Translations under genes and position numbers: made by a program
Notes under the pieces: generated by a model
What the model was told of the DNA's origin: nothing
Databases searched by the model: none
Seen by the model: the letters and a program-made list of their open reading frames with translations, nothing else
Part shown: positions 1 to 8,983 of the stretch, piece by piece
How the letters are laid out: every line of letters begins with the position of its first letter
How positions within the stretch are numbered: position 1 is the stretch's first letter
Assembly (NCBI RefSeq): GCF_001428045.1
Contig: NZ_LMSD01000023.1
Span: 1-64,000 of the forward strand
Source: Paenibacillus sp. Soil750
GTDB lineage: Bacteria; Bacillota; Bacilli; Paenibacillales; NBRC-103111
Direction of reading: 5' to 3'
DNA: 64,000 nucleotides

Positions 1-32
1 GATGAAGGGGTGGCCAGATGAAGGGGTGGCCA
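1..32. repeat. 16-bp perfect tandem repeat at window edge
   Basis: GATGAAGGGGTGGCCA occurs at 1-16 and again at 17-32. It lies inside the GH32 reading frame, and only the second copy looks like the native coding sequence (WPDEGVAIP). It may be an assembly-edge artefact or a small duplication. Confidence 0.7.
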
Positions 33-1041
33 TTCCTAAATATACAACCAGTAATGGCGATCCATGGAGCGGATCAGTCGTTGTGGACGAGAATAATACG
101 GCAGGCTTTGGAAAAGAAGCGCTTGTAGCGATCGTGACACAGCCGTCTGCAGAAGGCGGGAAGCAGGAACAATATCTGTGGTACAGCACGGACAAAGGAA
201 AAACATTTACTTCTTATCGTGACGATCCCATTATTCCGAATCCGGGTACAAAAGATTTTAGAGACCCGAAAATCATCTGGGATCATCAGATTAATAAATG
301 GGTGATGACAATGGCGGAAGGGACGAAAATTGGTTTTTATGAGTCTCCGAATTTAAAAGATTGGCAATATACGAGTGGTTTTATGACAGGAAATATCGGA
401 ATTTTGGAGTGTCCTGATCTTTATTTGATGCGTGCGAATGACGGGATCTATAAATGGATTCTTGGTGTCAGCGCAAATGGTAAGTCAGCAGGTCAACCAA
501 ACACTTACGCCTATTGGACTGGACACTTTAATGGAAAGGAATTTTTCCCTGACCAAAGTGACCCTCAGTGGTTAGATAACGGCTTTGATTGGTATGGTGC
601 TGTCACGTTTGAAGAAGGGAAAGACGCCGATAAATTCAATCATCGGTATGCTTTGGCTTGGATGAATAATTGGGATTATCCCCATAATACGCCAACCCTA
701 CAAGAAGGGTTTAACGGAACGGATTCGATTGTTCGTCAAATTAACTTAAAACATGATGGCGATACGTATCGTTTGGTTTCACAACCCATTGAAGCATTGA
801 ATCAATTGACAACTACAACGGATTCGTTGAAACCAATAGAGGTTAATGGCTCTAAAACTCTTCATGTAACAGGCGATGCATACCAGCTTGAGACAGATAT
901 ATCGTGGTCAGAGATCAAAAATGTAGGATTGAGACTTCGAGAATCAACAGACAAAAACCGCCATGTAGATGTAGGTGTTTTTGCAGAGGGAAGGCACTCT
1001 TATGTCAACAGAGCATTAACAGGTCAGCCTGACCTGAGTGG

Positions 1042-1299
1042 TAAATATGTTGAAAGCAGGGCCCCCTTTGATGTGAGTAAGAAGCACGTTCACTTAAAGA
1101 TTCTCGTCGATAAAACAAGCATTGAAGTCTTTATAGATGATGGAACCATCGTACGGCCGTATAACCTTTTACAATGGCAGCTAAAGCTAAATATGTTGAA
1201 AGCAGGGCCCCCTTTGATGTGAGTAAGAAGCACGTTCACTTAAAGATTCTCGTCGATAAAACAAGCATTGAAGTCTTTATAGATGATGGAACCATCGTA
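1042..1299. repeat. 112-bp direct duplication inside the GH32 gene
   Basis: Bases 1042-1153 are repeated identically at 1188-1299, separated by a 34-bp segment (1154-1187) that does not look like GH32 coding sequence. The offset of 146 bp is not a multiple of three, so the duplication shifts the frame. The sharp ends and perfect identity suggest a recent event. Confidence 0.9.
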
Positions 1300-1500
1300 T
1301 TTTCCAATGAAATTTTCCCGGAATTAAACGATCAAGGGATTACCCTATTTTCGGAAGGAGGCACCGCGATCTTTCATAATGTCGTAATCAAGCACTTCAA
1401 CTAGCCCAAGAAGATTATCTCATTAAGGGCTGCGTAAATCGCGGTTACGGGTATCTTTGTATGTTTATGGCGGTTCGATGAAGGTATAACTCTTGGAGGT

Positions 1501-1718
1501 TGTGGTGCAAAGCTCTAATTCATGATAACGTAATCGATAATGAAGTCATGGGATGGAGCAACTTACTTTAGAAACCAAATTGGATTTATTTAGTTAAAGG
1601 GAATTGAGGCTTTACATATGATAAGGAAAGGGCAGGCCGAAAATAATTCGTCTGTCCTCTCTGATGTTGAATGGCTCAATAAAATATTTGGTATTGTGGC
1701 ATAGTGAATTACAATTTA
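1501..1718 (+). mobile_element. Decayed IS6-family-like remnant, copy A (with the surrounding gap 1405-1868)
   Basis: Three blocks here match the remnant at 12621-12850: 1501-1530 (29 of 30 identical to 12621-12650), 1571-1592 (22 of 22 identical to 12651-12672) and 1681-1717 (one mismatch to 12812-12848). The material between the blocks differs, and no transposase reading frame survives in this copy. Assignment to IS6 comes from copy B, which still encodes a recognisable transposase piece. The rest of the 1405-1868 gap shows no gene that I can support. Confidence 0.6.
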
Positions 1719-1868
1719 TTAGGTACTTGCTATCTTTTTTAATTCTTGTACCACAACCATAGTAATTAGCATACATAAAGGCTCCAATCTCACATTATAG
1801 TATAAGTAGGGTACTTATCACTTTAACACATGAAGTACAGTAACAGGTCGGATGGAGAGTGAAAGCCG

Positions 1869-3557
1869 TTGAGAATATGGGTTTCTAACAACCGTGAAAC
1901 ACTTAGTGCTATCGCGATTAAAAACCGGTTACCCGTTGAAGAGCTAGTTTTGCTCAATCCGCACATTGTGCACCCGGATCTGGACATCACCGGCAAATCC
2001 GTCTATCTGCCTTCCGAAACTGAGATGAGCAATGAAATTCATTCAAGAGCCGATTCGAAAGGCTCCATTCCGACTTGCGCGGTCGCACCGCCAGAAATGC
2101 TGAATAACTGGATTCCCCTCACGCCTCTCTCTCAGATGGCAGAACAGGAATATGATGTTCTGATCATCGGTACCGGAGCCGGCGGTGGATCTGTCCTATG
2201 GCGATTGTGCGAACAATGGAAGAAGGAGAAGAAACGGATTGGTATCATTGAACGGGGAGATCAAGTGATCCCGACGCATGCAAGAAATCTGTCGACGTTG
2301 AACCAAGAGCGCCTCGTAGCCTATTTTAGTTACTTATCCAAGCCGCTCCCAGGTTCTTTACCCGAATATCCGGGAGCCAGACAGCTTTTTGCGCTGGGAG
2401 GCAGAACGCTATTCTGGTATGCGTTTACACCACGGTTGCATGAATGGGATCTGGCAAAATGGCCTATACCTGTCCAGGAGATGGAGAGCTACTACGGTAT
2501 TGCCGAACAGGTTATGAATGTCACGGGAGCCTTTGCAGAAGGGGCGTCCTTCACCGAAATATTATTGGAGCGGTTGTGGCTCCGCGGTTATTCTAAAGCG
2601 TCACCTCTACCGGTTGCGGCTGATATCGTACCCCAATCTTTCGGTCAGACTCATACGGACATGTTTACGAGTTCTATTTCCCTGCTTGCCAGAGCTCTGA
2701 ATCAGAGGCCTTTCGATTTGGCGATCAACGCACGTGCCACGAAAATACTTCATGATAATGGAAAAGTCACAGGAGTTACGGTCATTTCCCCAGATAAAAC
2801 AGCGTATACCCTAAAAGCCAAAACAGTTGTTGTGAGTGCGAGTACGTTTGAGACACCTCGTTTGCTGCTGAATTCGGGATTTCAGAACCGAGCGTTGGGG
2901 CATTACCTGACGAATCAAACTTTTGTGCAAGCAACGGGAGTGATATCTACGACTGATTTCCCTGTCCCTTGGGGTCCTTTGAATATTATGATACCGCAAA
3001 GACCGGAAAAGCCATACTCTGTACTAATGACCGGGCCTGAAGCTTTCTACTGGTATCCAGTTAGCGTTGAAAGACCATTAACAGGCGAAACTACGGTCAA
3101 CTTCTTTGGTTATGGTAAAGTCGAACCGAGATACGAAAATCGTGTAACTCTGAATCCGGATAAAATAGACGAATACGGCGTCCCTGAAATAAAGGTTCAT
3201 TTCTCCTTGAGTGAGATGGATAAGAACGTCGTTGACCAAATGACGGAAGGGATAAAGCGCATTGCCAAGGATACGGGCGTACGTCTGATTAGTAAGAACG
3301 GCAATCCGCCTATTTGCTTGACCCCGCTCGGCGATTTGCATCATGATTCAGGCACATGCCGAATCGGAGACGATCCCAATACTTCCGTCGCTAATCAATA
3401 TGGACAGATCCACGGAATCTCCGGCCTCTATGTGGCCGACAACAGTGTTCTGCCTTACATTGGGGCCGAAAATCTAACGCTGACCACAGTTGCGTTCGCC
3501 ATTCGTGCGGCTGATCATATTATCAAACAAGGGGGCAAACAGCCGAAAACGAAATGA
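1869..3557 (+). CDS. LysM-domain GMC-family FAD-dependent oxidoreductase
   Basis: A 562-residue flavoprotein of the glucose-methanol-choline oxidoreductase family, which oxidises alcohols or sugars; the substrate cannot be read from sequence. Residues 1-48 form a LysM-like domain (ETLSAIA, VEELVLLNP, SVYLP), which usually binds N-acetylglucosamine polymers. The Rossmann FAD motif GTGAGG starts near residue 101. The C-terminal GMC block has the catalytic His (LHHDSGTCR, about residue 492) and Asn (GAENLTLTT, about residue 535). No signal peptide is visible. The start is TTG, with GGAGAG about 10 bases upstream, and gives an MRIW N-terminus that matches its paralogue at 8984-10651. It is followed by a broken second GMC gene, and a spore-germination operon lies nearby. 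A spore-coat role is only an inference. Confidence 0.85.
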   Translation: MRIWVSNNRETLSAIAIKNRLPVEELVLLNPHIVHPDLDITGKSVYLPSETEMSNEIHSRADSKGSIPTCAVAPPEMLNNWIPLTPLSQMAEQEYDVLIIGTGAGGGSVLWRLCEQWKKEKKRIGIIERGDQVIPTHARNLSTLNQERLVAYFSYLSKPLPGSLPEYPGARQLFALGGRTLFWYAFTPRLHEWDLAKWPIPVQEMESYYGIAEQVMNVTGAFAEGASFTEILLERLWLRGYSKASPLPVAADIVPQSFGQTHTDMFTSSISLLARALNQRPFDLAINARATKILHDNGKVTGVTVISPDKTAYTLKAKTVVVSASTFETPRLLLNSGFQNRALGHYLTNQTFVQATGVISTTDFPVPWGPLNIMIPQRPEKPYSVLMTGPEAFYWYPVSVERPLTGETTVNFFGYGKVEPRYENRVTLNPDKIDEYGVPEIKVHFSLSEMDKNVVDQMTEGIKRIAKDTGVRLISKNGNPPICLTPLGDLHHDSGTCRIGDDPNTSVANQYGQIHGISGLYVADNSVLPYIGAENLTLTTVAFAIRAADHIIKQGGKQPKTK

Positions 3558-3668
3558 AGAGCCGCTGAACATTGTTGGAAGCAGGTGGGCTTTCCTGGCG
3601 TATCTAAGGGATATTGCGCATTTCGCAGTTTTTTGTTGACGATTGAACGACCAGGGGGGGGGCGTCAT

Positions 3669-3780
3669 ATGCTTGATGCCGATGTGATTGTAATCGGGTC
3701 AGGCGGCGGTGGAGCCGTCGCCGCCAAGGAGCTCCGATCATGCAGATCTGGATGTGGGACTCTATAAACATTTCATATGA
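3669..3780 (+). pseudogene. N-terminal stump of a second GMC oxidoreductase
   Basis: An ATG after a G-rich ribosome binding site opens an FAD-binding N-terminus (DADVIVIGSGGGGAVAAKEL). It then loses frame: the continuation ADLDVGLYKHFI is in another frame and ends at 3780. It belongs to the GMC subfamily that often pairs with a small partner subunit, but only about 35 codons remain. Remnant, not functional. Confidence 0.6.
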
Positions 3781-3907
3781 AACAATATGAATGACCAGGT
3801 GTCAGGTACATTGTCGCTTCGGACCCGCGGATCGCCGTATGGTTAGCTCGAATCCATGGTTAGTGCTACTCGTAAGTTGAGGCTGTCTGCAATGATACAT
3901 TGTTGAC

Positions 3908-3957
3908 AACACCTGTTCTTCCTATTCTGTATTCTGAGGGGAAGAATAGGTGTTTTT
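3908..3957 (+). terminator. Rho-independent terminator
   Basis: A 15-bp stem with one wobble pair (3908-3922 with 3940-3954) around a 17-base loop, followed by a T-run. It lies downstream of the GMC gene and its remnant. Confidence 0.75.
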
Positions 3958-4079
3958 CGTTATGGGAGTGTGATATTTTTCATTTACAAGCCGTGGATCA
4001 AAATGTGAAAATATTCACATAATGTTCAAGGAAAAAATCGCTTTATACCCCCGGGACTAACAAAATCACAATAGAAACT

Positions 4080-4466
4080 GTGACGAAACTAAGTAATGCG
4101 CTTTTTACACTTCGGCCGTCATTCTATCCCTCGAAGATCAATGATAACGGCATTTCTGGGCAAGTTAGCCTTACCTCTTATGTTGAGTCTGTGGTCACTA
4201 CGGGTACGGCAAGTTTGACCGGGCCGGGCTTGGTAGGTCAAGTTGATATGATTAGTTTCACCTATAGCTTGGCGGGAGTACAGAAAGTATCCGCACAAGA
4301 GATTGCCGTTCGTTATGATGCTGAGCGCTTTGAGTTTGTGAACGCAGAATCGATGCTGAGTGGTACGGCCGTAGAGAAGGCCGATAATGATGCATCGGCC
4401 GGAGCCTTCTCCGTATCCGTGATGAAGGCAGGCATTTTGTACGGTAACAGACTAATGGTGATTTAA
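4080..4466 (+). pseudogene. Fragment of a cohesin-like surface-protein domain
   Basis: A 128-codon frame opening with GTG. It resembles the cohesin-type beta-sandwich found in large Paenibacillus surface proteins: a TGPGLV lead-in, a VSAQEIAVRYDAERFEFV core, and a following alternate strand. It has no signal peptide, no clear ribosome binding site, and ends abruptly where it meets the convergent germination gene. I read it as a piece of a former multidomain secreted protein cut by rearrangement. The function of the parent is unknown. Confidence 0.5.
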
Positions 4467-5584
4467 CCTTTTTTCCTTAGTAGTGCTGCTGCGGTAACGA
4501 CTATCAAAGGGAGCAAATATGCGAAAGTGGCCCAAAATGCATGTATGACTGAGACCGCATAAATCCAATGGGCTGATCCATTATCAATTTGATGCAGAGA
4601 ATAGAGATAGCAGACAAACGTAATAGGAAAGACCAAGATACGATCGTCCCGAAGCTTAAATAATTTTGAAAGCGTCAAATTCAGTATGAAGAGCGTAATG
4701 GTTGCTTTTATAAAAGAAGTCAGGATTAAGGAGATGCCGATAACGGACTCAATTCTCTGTATGACATCAAGCAGGTCTATGATGCGAGCAACCTCAAACA
4801 TCGAATATTTTCGTTCTCCTGCCATTGGACCGAACACGAGTATGGTGCTGAGTGTTACGGCGATTAATAGAAAACCATTTATAAACAAGGCAATATACAT
4901 GCCTTTCTTTACATTTGGCCGATCTTCCGTACGTACATAAGGAAGAAGCATGGCCATAAGCACAAGTTCGACATAGGGGAAGCCGTATGAGAAATATGCA
5001 CCGAGTATGACTGGCTTGATACCCTCTGGTAGGATGGGGAGCAGATGATCGATCTCGTAATTGCTGCTTGACAATATTATAATGAGAATGATGAAACTGA
5101 GAACCATCGCCATAGGAACAAAGAGCATTCGTGCGATCGATTCTATCCCTGAACGTACGGTCAGACTGACAATAACAAATATGATTAATACAAATAGATA
5201 CAACGGGGTTTGGCGCATCATGGAACTGTTCATAAATAACCCAATATCCAGGACAATTCCGGAAGTCATGTGGAATTGAAACGTAATGAAGGGAATTGCT
5301 AGAAGAATCGTAATCCATTTACCGACTAAAGACCTGCTGGCTTCGATGAATGTAAGTTCTGGGAACTTATGGTACAAATAAAGTATACAGGATAGGAAGA
5401 ATGCGCCGCATGCTATAGAGAGCAACAGGGAAATCCATGCTCCGTTTTTGGCGTAGCCGATGAGTGGTCCCGGGATATTTACAATGGAGGAACCTGTCAT
5501 GAATGAAAAAAACAAGACACTCATTTGTAATGAACTAATTTGTTCCTTGGCTTTCAACACTTGCACCCCCACAGCAGATTTCAT
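4463..5584 (-). CDS. Spore germination permease, GerAB/GerKB family
   Basis: A 373-residue integral membrane protein with about ten hydrophobic segments, of the APC-type endospore germination family (GerAB/GerKB/GerBB). In the family this B subunit sits in the spore inner membrane and is involved in binding the germinant (amino acids or sugars). The N-terminal part (KEQISSLQMSVLFFSFMTGSSI) and the length are typical. It is the last gene of an A-C-small-B operon and starts 3 bases after the stop of the small upstream gene. The germinant cannot be predicted from sequence. Expression in the forespore (SigG) is expected from the family, but I see no convincing promoter. Confidence 0.9.
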   Translation of the reverse strand: MKSAVGVQVLKAKEQISSLQMSVLFFSFMTGSSIVNIPGPLIGYAKNGAWISLLLSIACGAFFLSCILYLYHKFPELTFIEASRSLVGKWITILLAIPFITFQFHMTSGIVLDIGLFMNSSMMRQTPLYLFVLIIFVIVSLTVRSGIESIARMLFVPMAMVLSFIILIIILSSSNYEIDHLLPILPEGIKPVILGAYFSYGFPYVELVLMAMLLPYVRTEDRPNVKKGMYIALFINGFLLIAVTLSTILVFGPMAGERKYSMFEVARIIDLLDVIQRIESVIGISLILTSFIKATITLFILNLTLSKLFKLRDDRILVFPITFVCYLYSLHQIDNGSAHWIYAVSVIHAFWATFAYLLPLIVVTAAALLRKKG

Positions 5585-5587
5585 TAG

Positions 5588-5830
5588 TTAAGAGGGAACC
5601 GTTAGCAATTCAATAATGCGGCGGGCAGGAGTGCCAATGAGTGCTTCTGCAGCCTCTTCCAGAAACATCCATTTTAGGCTGAATGCATAACTAATGCCGA
5701 GATAAAGTGAAAGCAGCAGCATAGCTGAATAAGCAAAGAACTCTCGCCTGGCCAGGTTTTTAAGTTTCTGTCTATCCCCTATCCAAATGGCAACGTAAAT
5801 CACAAGCAGCAGTAATATCTTTACCGACAT
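5588..5830 (-). CDS. Small membrane protein in germination operon
   Basis: An 80-residue protein with two hydrophobic stretches (residues 3-17 and about 32-50) and a basic segment between them. It lies tightly between the GerC-type lipoprotein gene (14-base gap) and the GerB-type permease gene (3-base gap), so it is almost certainly co-transcribed with them. Small extra membrane proteins (GerD-like or 'GerX' subunits) are known to accompany some ger operons. I do not recognise a named family here, so its function is open. Confidence 0.75.
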   Translation of the reverse strand: MSVKILLLLVIYVAIWIGDRQKLKNLARREFFAYSAMLLLSLYLGISYAFSLKWMFLEEAAEALIGTPARRIIELLTVPS

Positions 5831-5844
5831 TTTACTTGTCCCTT

Positions 5845-7014
5845 CTATTTTTTGAAAACTGGCTTGCCAATGGATGTTCCGCTGTTTAGGATCTTAACGT
5901 CAACCGCGATGTCGAACTCCGTGTTTGCAAAGCGGTCATCCCATGTTGGTTTCCATTCCTTCCATAAATGAGGATTTTTTTGGTAAATTTTATCACCCAA
6001 GCCGATGGCATCGAATTTATTTTTTTTTAACCACTCAATGGTTCCCTCTAATCGTTGTTTGATCGTCTCCTCCACTCTTCTTGCAAACTCCTTTTCTTCA
6101 TCAACCTTTTCGACCTTGGAGCAGTTCAATTCCATGATCGCGATCTCTGCGTTAACCTTTACGTGAACTTTCAGCGAATCCTCGTTCATCACAGTAGGCT
6201 GCCATTTACTTTTGAGGGAGAGGACTTCAATATTTTCTAAATTCTGTTGGGGCTTAGACGGATTCTGGCAGGGGATATCGATCATTCCACTTTCATATTT
6301 GTTCAGAAACATTTGCAACATTTCTACGTCAGAAGGCTCTATTTTACCTGTGAATTTCCCCTTTCTAAGCATGGCAGCTCCGGCAATGTTCGTGACTGTC
6401 TTTCCATTTTGGGATAGATACAGATAGGGAACCATTGCGTTGCCGACCTCGCTTTTCATTTGCAGACCCAATTTCAGCAAATTGGTTTTTACTGTTTTGC
6501 TACTAGAGGATGCAGATGATTTTTCACTTTGAACTAATTGTTGGCTAATCGTATTTTCAATGAGGGGTTTCATGTTCAAATATTTGTCCGCTCTTCCTTG
6601 TGCGATCATGATGGAAACCGTCAGTCGGGGCTCATGATCCCGATAAAAAAATTCGAGTAAACTAAATATTTCCTGTTCACGAGCCAGTTCTTCTCCGATA
6701 ATAATCAGACGGGTATGACTCCACTGTGTTTTGCGGCCGAGATTAATAGGGATATCCCGAATGGCTCTTGGAAGCGTTGCATCGACTGTGGTCACATTGG
6801 TATATGCTGATTCGGTTGATTTACCGCCAACCATACTAATGCCTTGGGTTGGCCTGAAAATCTGTGTAGTCAATAAAATTTTTCCATTCTCGGTTTTATC
6901 CACGGCAATCCCCATAACAAACCCTTTCTCAGGAAGCTCGGCTCGATCCCAGCAACCTGTCAAGACGAAAAGTGCCGATAAGCTTATGCACAATATCCAT
7001 ATCTGCCTTTTCAT
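5845..7014 (-). CDS. Ger(x)C-family spore germination lipoprotein
   Basis: A 389-residue C subunit of a Ger germinant receptor, anchored by lipid in the spore inner membrane. The N-terminus MKRQIWILCISLSALFVLTGC is a lipoprotein signal with lipobox LTGC; the following WDRAELPEKGFVMGIAVD is the family hallmark. I place the start at ATG 7014, because it gives a correct signal peptide and has GGGAGAG about 10 bases upstream. A TTG at 7056 would add a non-signal leader. It lies 49 bases after the A subunit and 14 bases before the small membrane gene. Confidence 0.92.
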   Translation of the reverse strand: MKRQIWILCISLSALFVLTGCWDRAELPEKGFVMGIAVDKTENGKILLTTQIFRPTQGISMVGGKSTESAYTNVTTVDATLPRAIRDIPINLGRKTQWSHTRLIIIGEELAREQEIFSLLEFFYRDHEPRLTVSIMIAQGRADKYLNMKPLIENTISQQLVQSEKSSASSSSKTVKTNLLKLGLQMKSEVGNAMVPYLYLSQNGKTVTNIAGAAMLRKGKFTGKIEPSDVEMLQMFLNKYESGMIDIPCQNPSKPQQNLENIEVLSLKSKWQPTVMNEDSLKVHVKVNAEIAIMELNCSKVEKVDEEKEFARRVEETIKQRLEGTIEWLKKNKFDAIGLGDKIYQKNPHLWKEWKPTWDDRFANTEFDIAVDVKILNSGTSIGKPVFKK

Positions 7015-7063
7015 GATGGTTGTTCTCTCCCGATTCGCGAGCTGGATTGTTTCCAAAGCTGCC

Positions 7064-8644
7064 TTAATGAGGGTTTCGCGGTGAGCGCATTAATATACGG
7101 AGTGGCGCACGAATGAATATATCTTTCATATGTTTCGGTATAAAAGGAGCGAGTGAGCTTAGATAAGGCTGGCCTAATGAACGTAAATTCGCCAAGTGAA
7201 GCCAAATAATCATGAAGGCCATTAATATGCCGAATATGCCCATCGTAGCTGCGAATATCATGATAGGAAACCGTAAAATACGCAGTGCTATGGCCAAATT
7301 ATATTGGGGTACGGCAAAGGACGCAATTCCGCTTAAGGCAACGGTGATCACCATAATCGGTGATGCGATGCCGGCATTGATGGCCCCTTCTCCAATTACA
7401 AGCGCTCCTACAATACTCACGGCTGAACCGACCGGACGCGGCAGCCGAATTCCAGCCTCCCGCAGCAGTTCAAAGAAAAATTCCATAATGAATGCTTCGA
7501 AGACAGCTGGGAATGGAATTCCTTCACGAGAATTGATTATGGCAAGCAGGAGAACGGTCGGAATTAATTCTGGATGAAAAGTGGATAAAGCAATATATAC
7601 GCTGGGCAAACCCACGGCAATAAATAAGGCTGCAAGTCTCAATAAACGAATAAGACTTGCAACGATGGTTCTTTGGTAATAATCTTCGCTTGATTGCAGC
7701 AGTTCAACTAACAAACCGGGACAGATCAGCATGGAACCCGTCCCTTCAACCAACACAACAATTTTCCCTTCCAGTAAGGATGCAACTGCTACATCCGGTC
7801 TTTCAGTGTAACGAAATTGAGGAAATGGAGAGTATGACGAATCCTCAATAGCTTCTTCAATATACGAGGTTTCTAAGATCTCCTTGCCCTGAAGACGGGT
7901 CAGTCTCCTTTGGAATTCGGCTAACATATCAGGATCAACGGTTCCCTCCAAATAACCATAAGCAACTCTTGTTTTCGTTTGACCCGTGACTGGCGGCATT
8001 TCAACTTTAAAATTCGGGGTCTTTAACCGAATGCGCAGCATGCCTAAATTTTTAGATAAATTTTCAACTGTGCTTTCGCGAGGTCCTTGTACGACCGGTT
8101 CGGTGACCGATTCGGTGACTTGTCTGGTTTCAAGACCTATCGCATTATAGCATAGGGCTTTATTCCAATGGTCAACGAAGATGATCAGCTTGCCGAGTAG
8201 TACTTCGTTAATTGCCTCATTTAAATCTTCAATTAATGAGGCGCTTTGTGCCGAGGCGACATGATGGCTGAAAAAGAAGTTAATATCATCCGGAGTAACC
8301 ATCGTTCCTGGGCCAACTTCTTGTGTAACCAAGTCCTGGAGCGATTCTTTAAAGAAATTATGCTCTTTTTTTTGAATCAGTGAATCCGAATAGATGGAGA
8401 ATGCGGCATACTTCATTTCTGGACCGTAGTGCCACTCCAGAATGACAATGTCGCTGCAGCGATTGAATATCGTCTTCACTTTCAACAGATTGTCCATCAA
8501 ATGGTCAGATATGGCAGCGGGGTTTGCATCTGAAAGTAAAGACGGATTCACAGTGTTAGTTGTAGAAAGTGGTTCATTAATAAAGTTAGGCAAAGGCGTA
8601 TTGTTGCGATGACGAATTTGAGTAAGCTTTTTGAATAGGTTCAT
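7064..8644 (-). CDS. Spore germination protein, GerAA/GerKA family
   Basis: A 526-residue A subunit of a Ger germinant receptor. It has a hydrophilic N-terminal half with the conserved region around RVAYGYLEGTVDPDML, the PFPQFRYTERPDVA and GKIVVLVEGTGSMLICP motifs, then five or so membrane segments (including the conserved PFPAVFEAFIMEFFFELLREAG block). It is the first gene of the operon, with ATG preceded by GGAAGGA. In the family, A, B and C subunits form the receptor/ion-channel complex of the spore inner membrane. The length and motifs are normal. Confidence 0.93.
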   Translation of the reverse strand: MNLFKKLTQIRHRNNTPLPNFINEPLSTTNTVNPSLLSDANPAAISDHLMDNLLKVKTIFNRCSDIVILEWHYGPEMKYAAFSIYSDSLIQKKEHNFFKESLQDLVTQEVGPGTMVTPDDINFFFSHHVASAQSASLIEDLNEAINEVLLGKLIIFVDHWNKALCYNAIGLETRQVTESVTEPVVQGPRESTVENLSKNLGMLRIRLKTPNFKVEMPPVTGQTKTRVAYGYLEGTVDPDMLAEFQRRLTRLQGKEILETSYIEEAIEDSSYSPFPQFRYTERPDVAVASLLEGKIVVLVEGTGSMLICPGLLVELLQSSEDYYQRTIVASLIRLLRLAALFIAVGLPSVYIALSTFHPELIPTVLLLAIINSREGIPFPAVFEAFIMEFFFELLREAGIRLPRPVGSAVSIVGALVIGEGAINAGIASPIMVITVALSGIASFAVPQYNLAIALRILRFPIMIFAATMGIFGILMAFMIIWLHLANLRSLGQPYLSSLAPFIPKHMKDIFIRAPLRILMRSPRNPH

Positions 8645-8650
8645 AAGTCC

Positions 8651-8668
8651 AATCCTTCCCTAAGGATT
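8651..8668 (-). promoter_or_regulatory. Hairpin overlapping the ribosome binding site of the germination operon
   Basis: AATCCTT at 8651-8657 pairs with AAGGATT at 8662-8668 in a 7-bp stem with a 4-base loop. On the minus strand the Shine-Dalgarno GGAAGGA of the GerA-type gene lies inside this stem, so folding could limit translation. Just upstream, GCTGGAAAGT occurs twice with 15-bp spacing (8688-8697 and 8703-8712). Functional relevance is not shown. Confidence 0.4.
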
Positions 8669-8834
8669 GTATTATTTTTCCCATAATGCTGGAAAGTAAT
8701 TCGCTGGAAAGTCATCGCTGTTAAATATTTTTAGGCTATCACCTAGTCGTGCAATGAAGAATAATCTGTAGGGAACTAATGCCAGTGGAGGCATTCAAAA
8801 TCACAATCATATTGGATCCGGGAAATGACTAAAT

Positions 8835-8930
8835 AAAGTGGCGATTATTACGGGGGGAGACAGCGGTATTGGACGTGCAATTGCGTTATCGCTTATCAAA
8901 AGAGGAATCCATATTAACGCGGGATCGTAT
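8835..8930 (+). pseudogene. N-terminal stump of a short-chain dehydrogenase
   Basis: The translation contains KVAIITGGDSGIGRAIALSL, the TGxxxGIG cofactor-binding N-terminus of the short-chain dehydrogenase/reductase family. There is no credible start, and similarity ends after about 30 codons. It is the only recognisable content of the 8645-8983 gap apart from the hairpin near the germination operon. Dead remnant. Confidence 0.65.
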
Positions 8931-8983
8931 TGTAGGACGTGGACTCCTCTTATTCCAGCATCTCTGAGTATAAAGGACTTTGA

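Larger units (their letters stand above)
1..1404 (+). pseudogene. GH32 levanase / fructan beta-fructosidase, 3' part, frame-broken
   Basis: Extracellular-type fructan hydrolase of glycoside hydrolase family 32; the 5' end lies outside the window. Visible family motifs are the FRDPK motif (transition-state Asp) near base 262 and the ECPDL motif carrying the acid/base Glu near base 408, followed by the C-terminal beta-sandwich module. The nucleophile motif near the N-terminus is not in the window. The frame runs to about base 1153, then meets a 34-bp insert and a second copy of the preceding 112 bp, so it shifts and stops at 1222. The authentic C-terminus (ending VVIKHFN) is only reached in another frame, stopping at 1404. 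Removing one copy plus the insert would restore a full-length gene. Either a genuine pseudogene or an assembly artefact near a contig edge. Confidence 0.85.

Noticed and set aside
1741..1780. SigK-like promoter (AC with CATACATAA about 15 bases later) upstream of the first LysM-GMC gene
   Set aside because: The match is partial and the motif short, so chance is likely. A mother-cell promoter would strengthen the spore hypothesis but cannot be claimed.
4930..4938. GTACGTAC resembling an AraR box
   Set aside because: It lies inside the coding sequence of the GerB-type permease and has no promoter nearby.
4794..5318. 174-codon minus-strand frame within the GerB-type gene
   Set aside because: Overlaps the recognised germination permease in another phase, and its composition is not protein-like.
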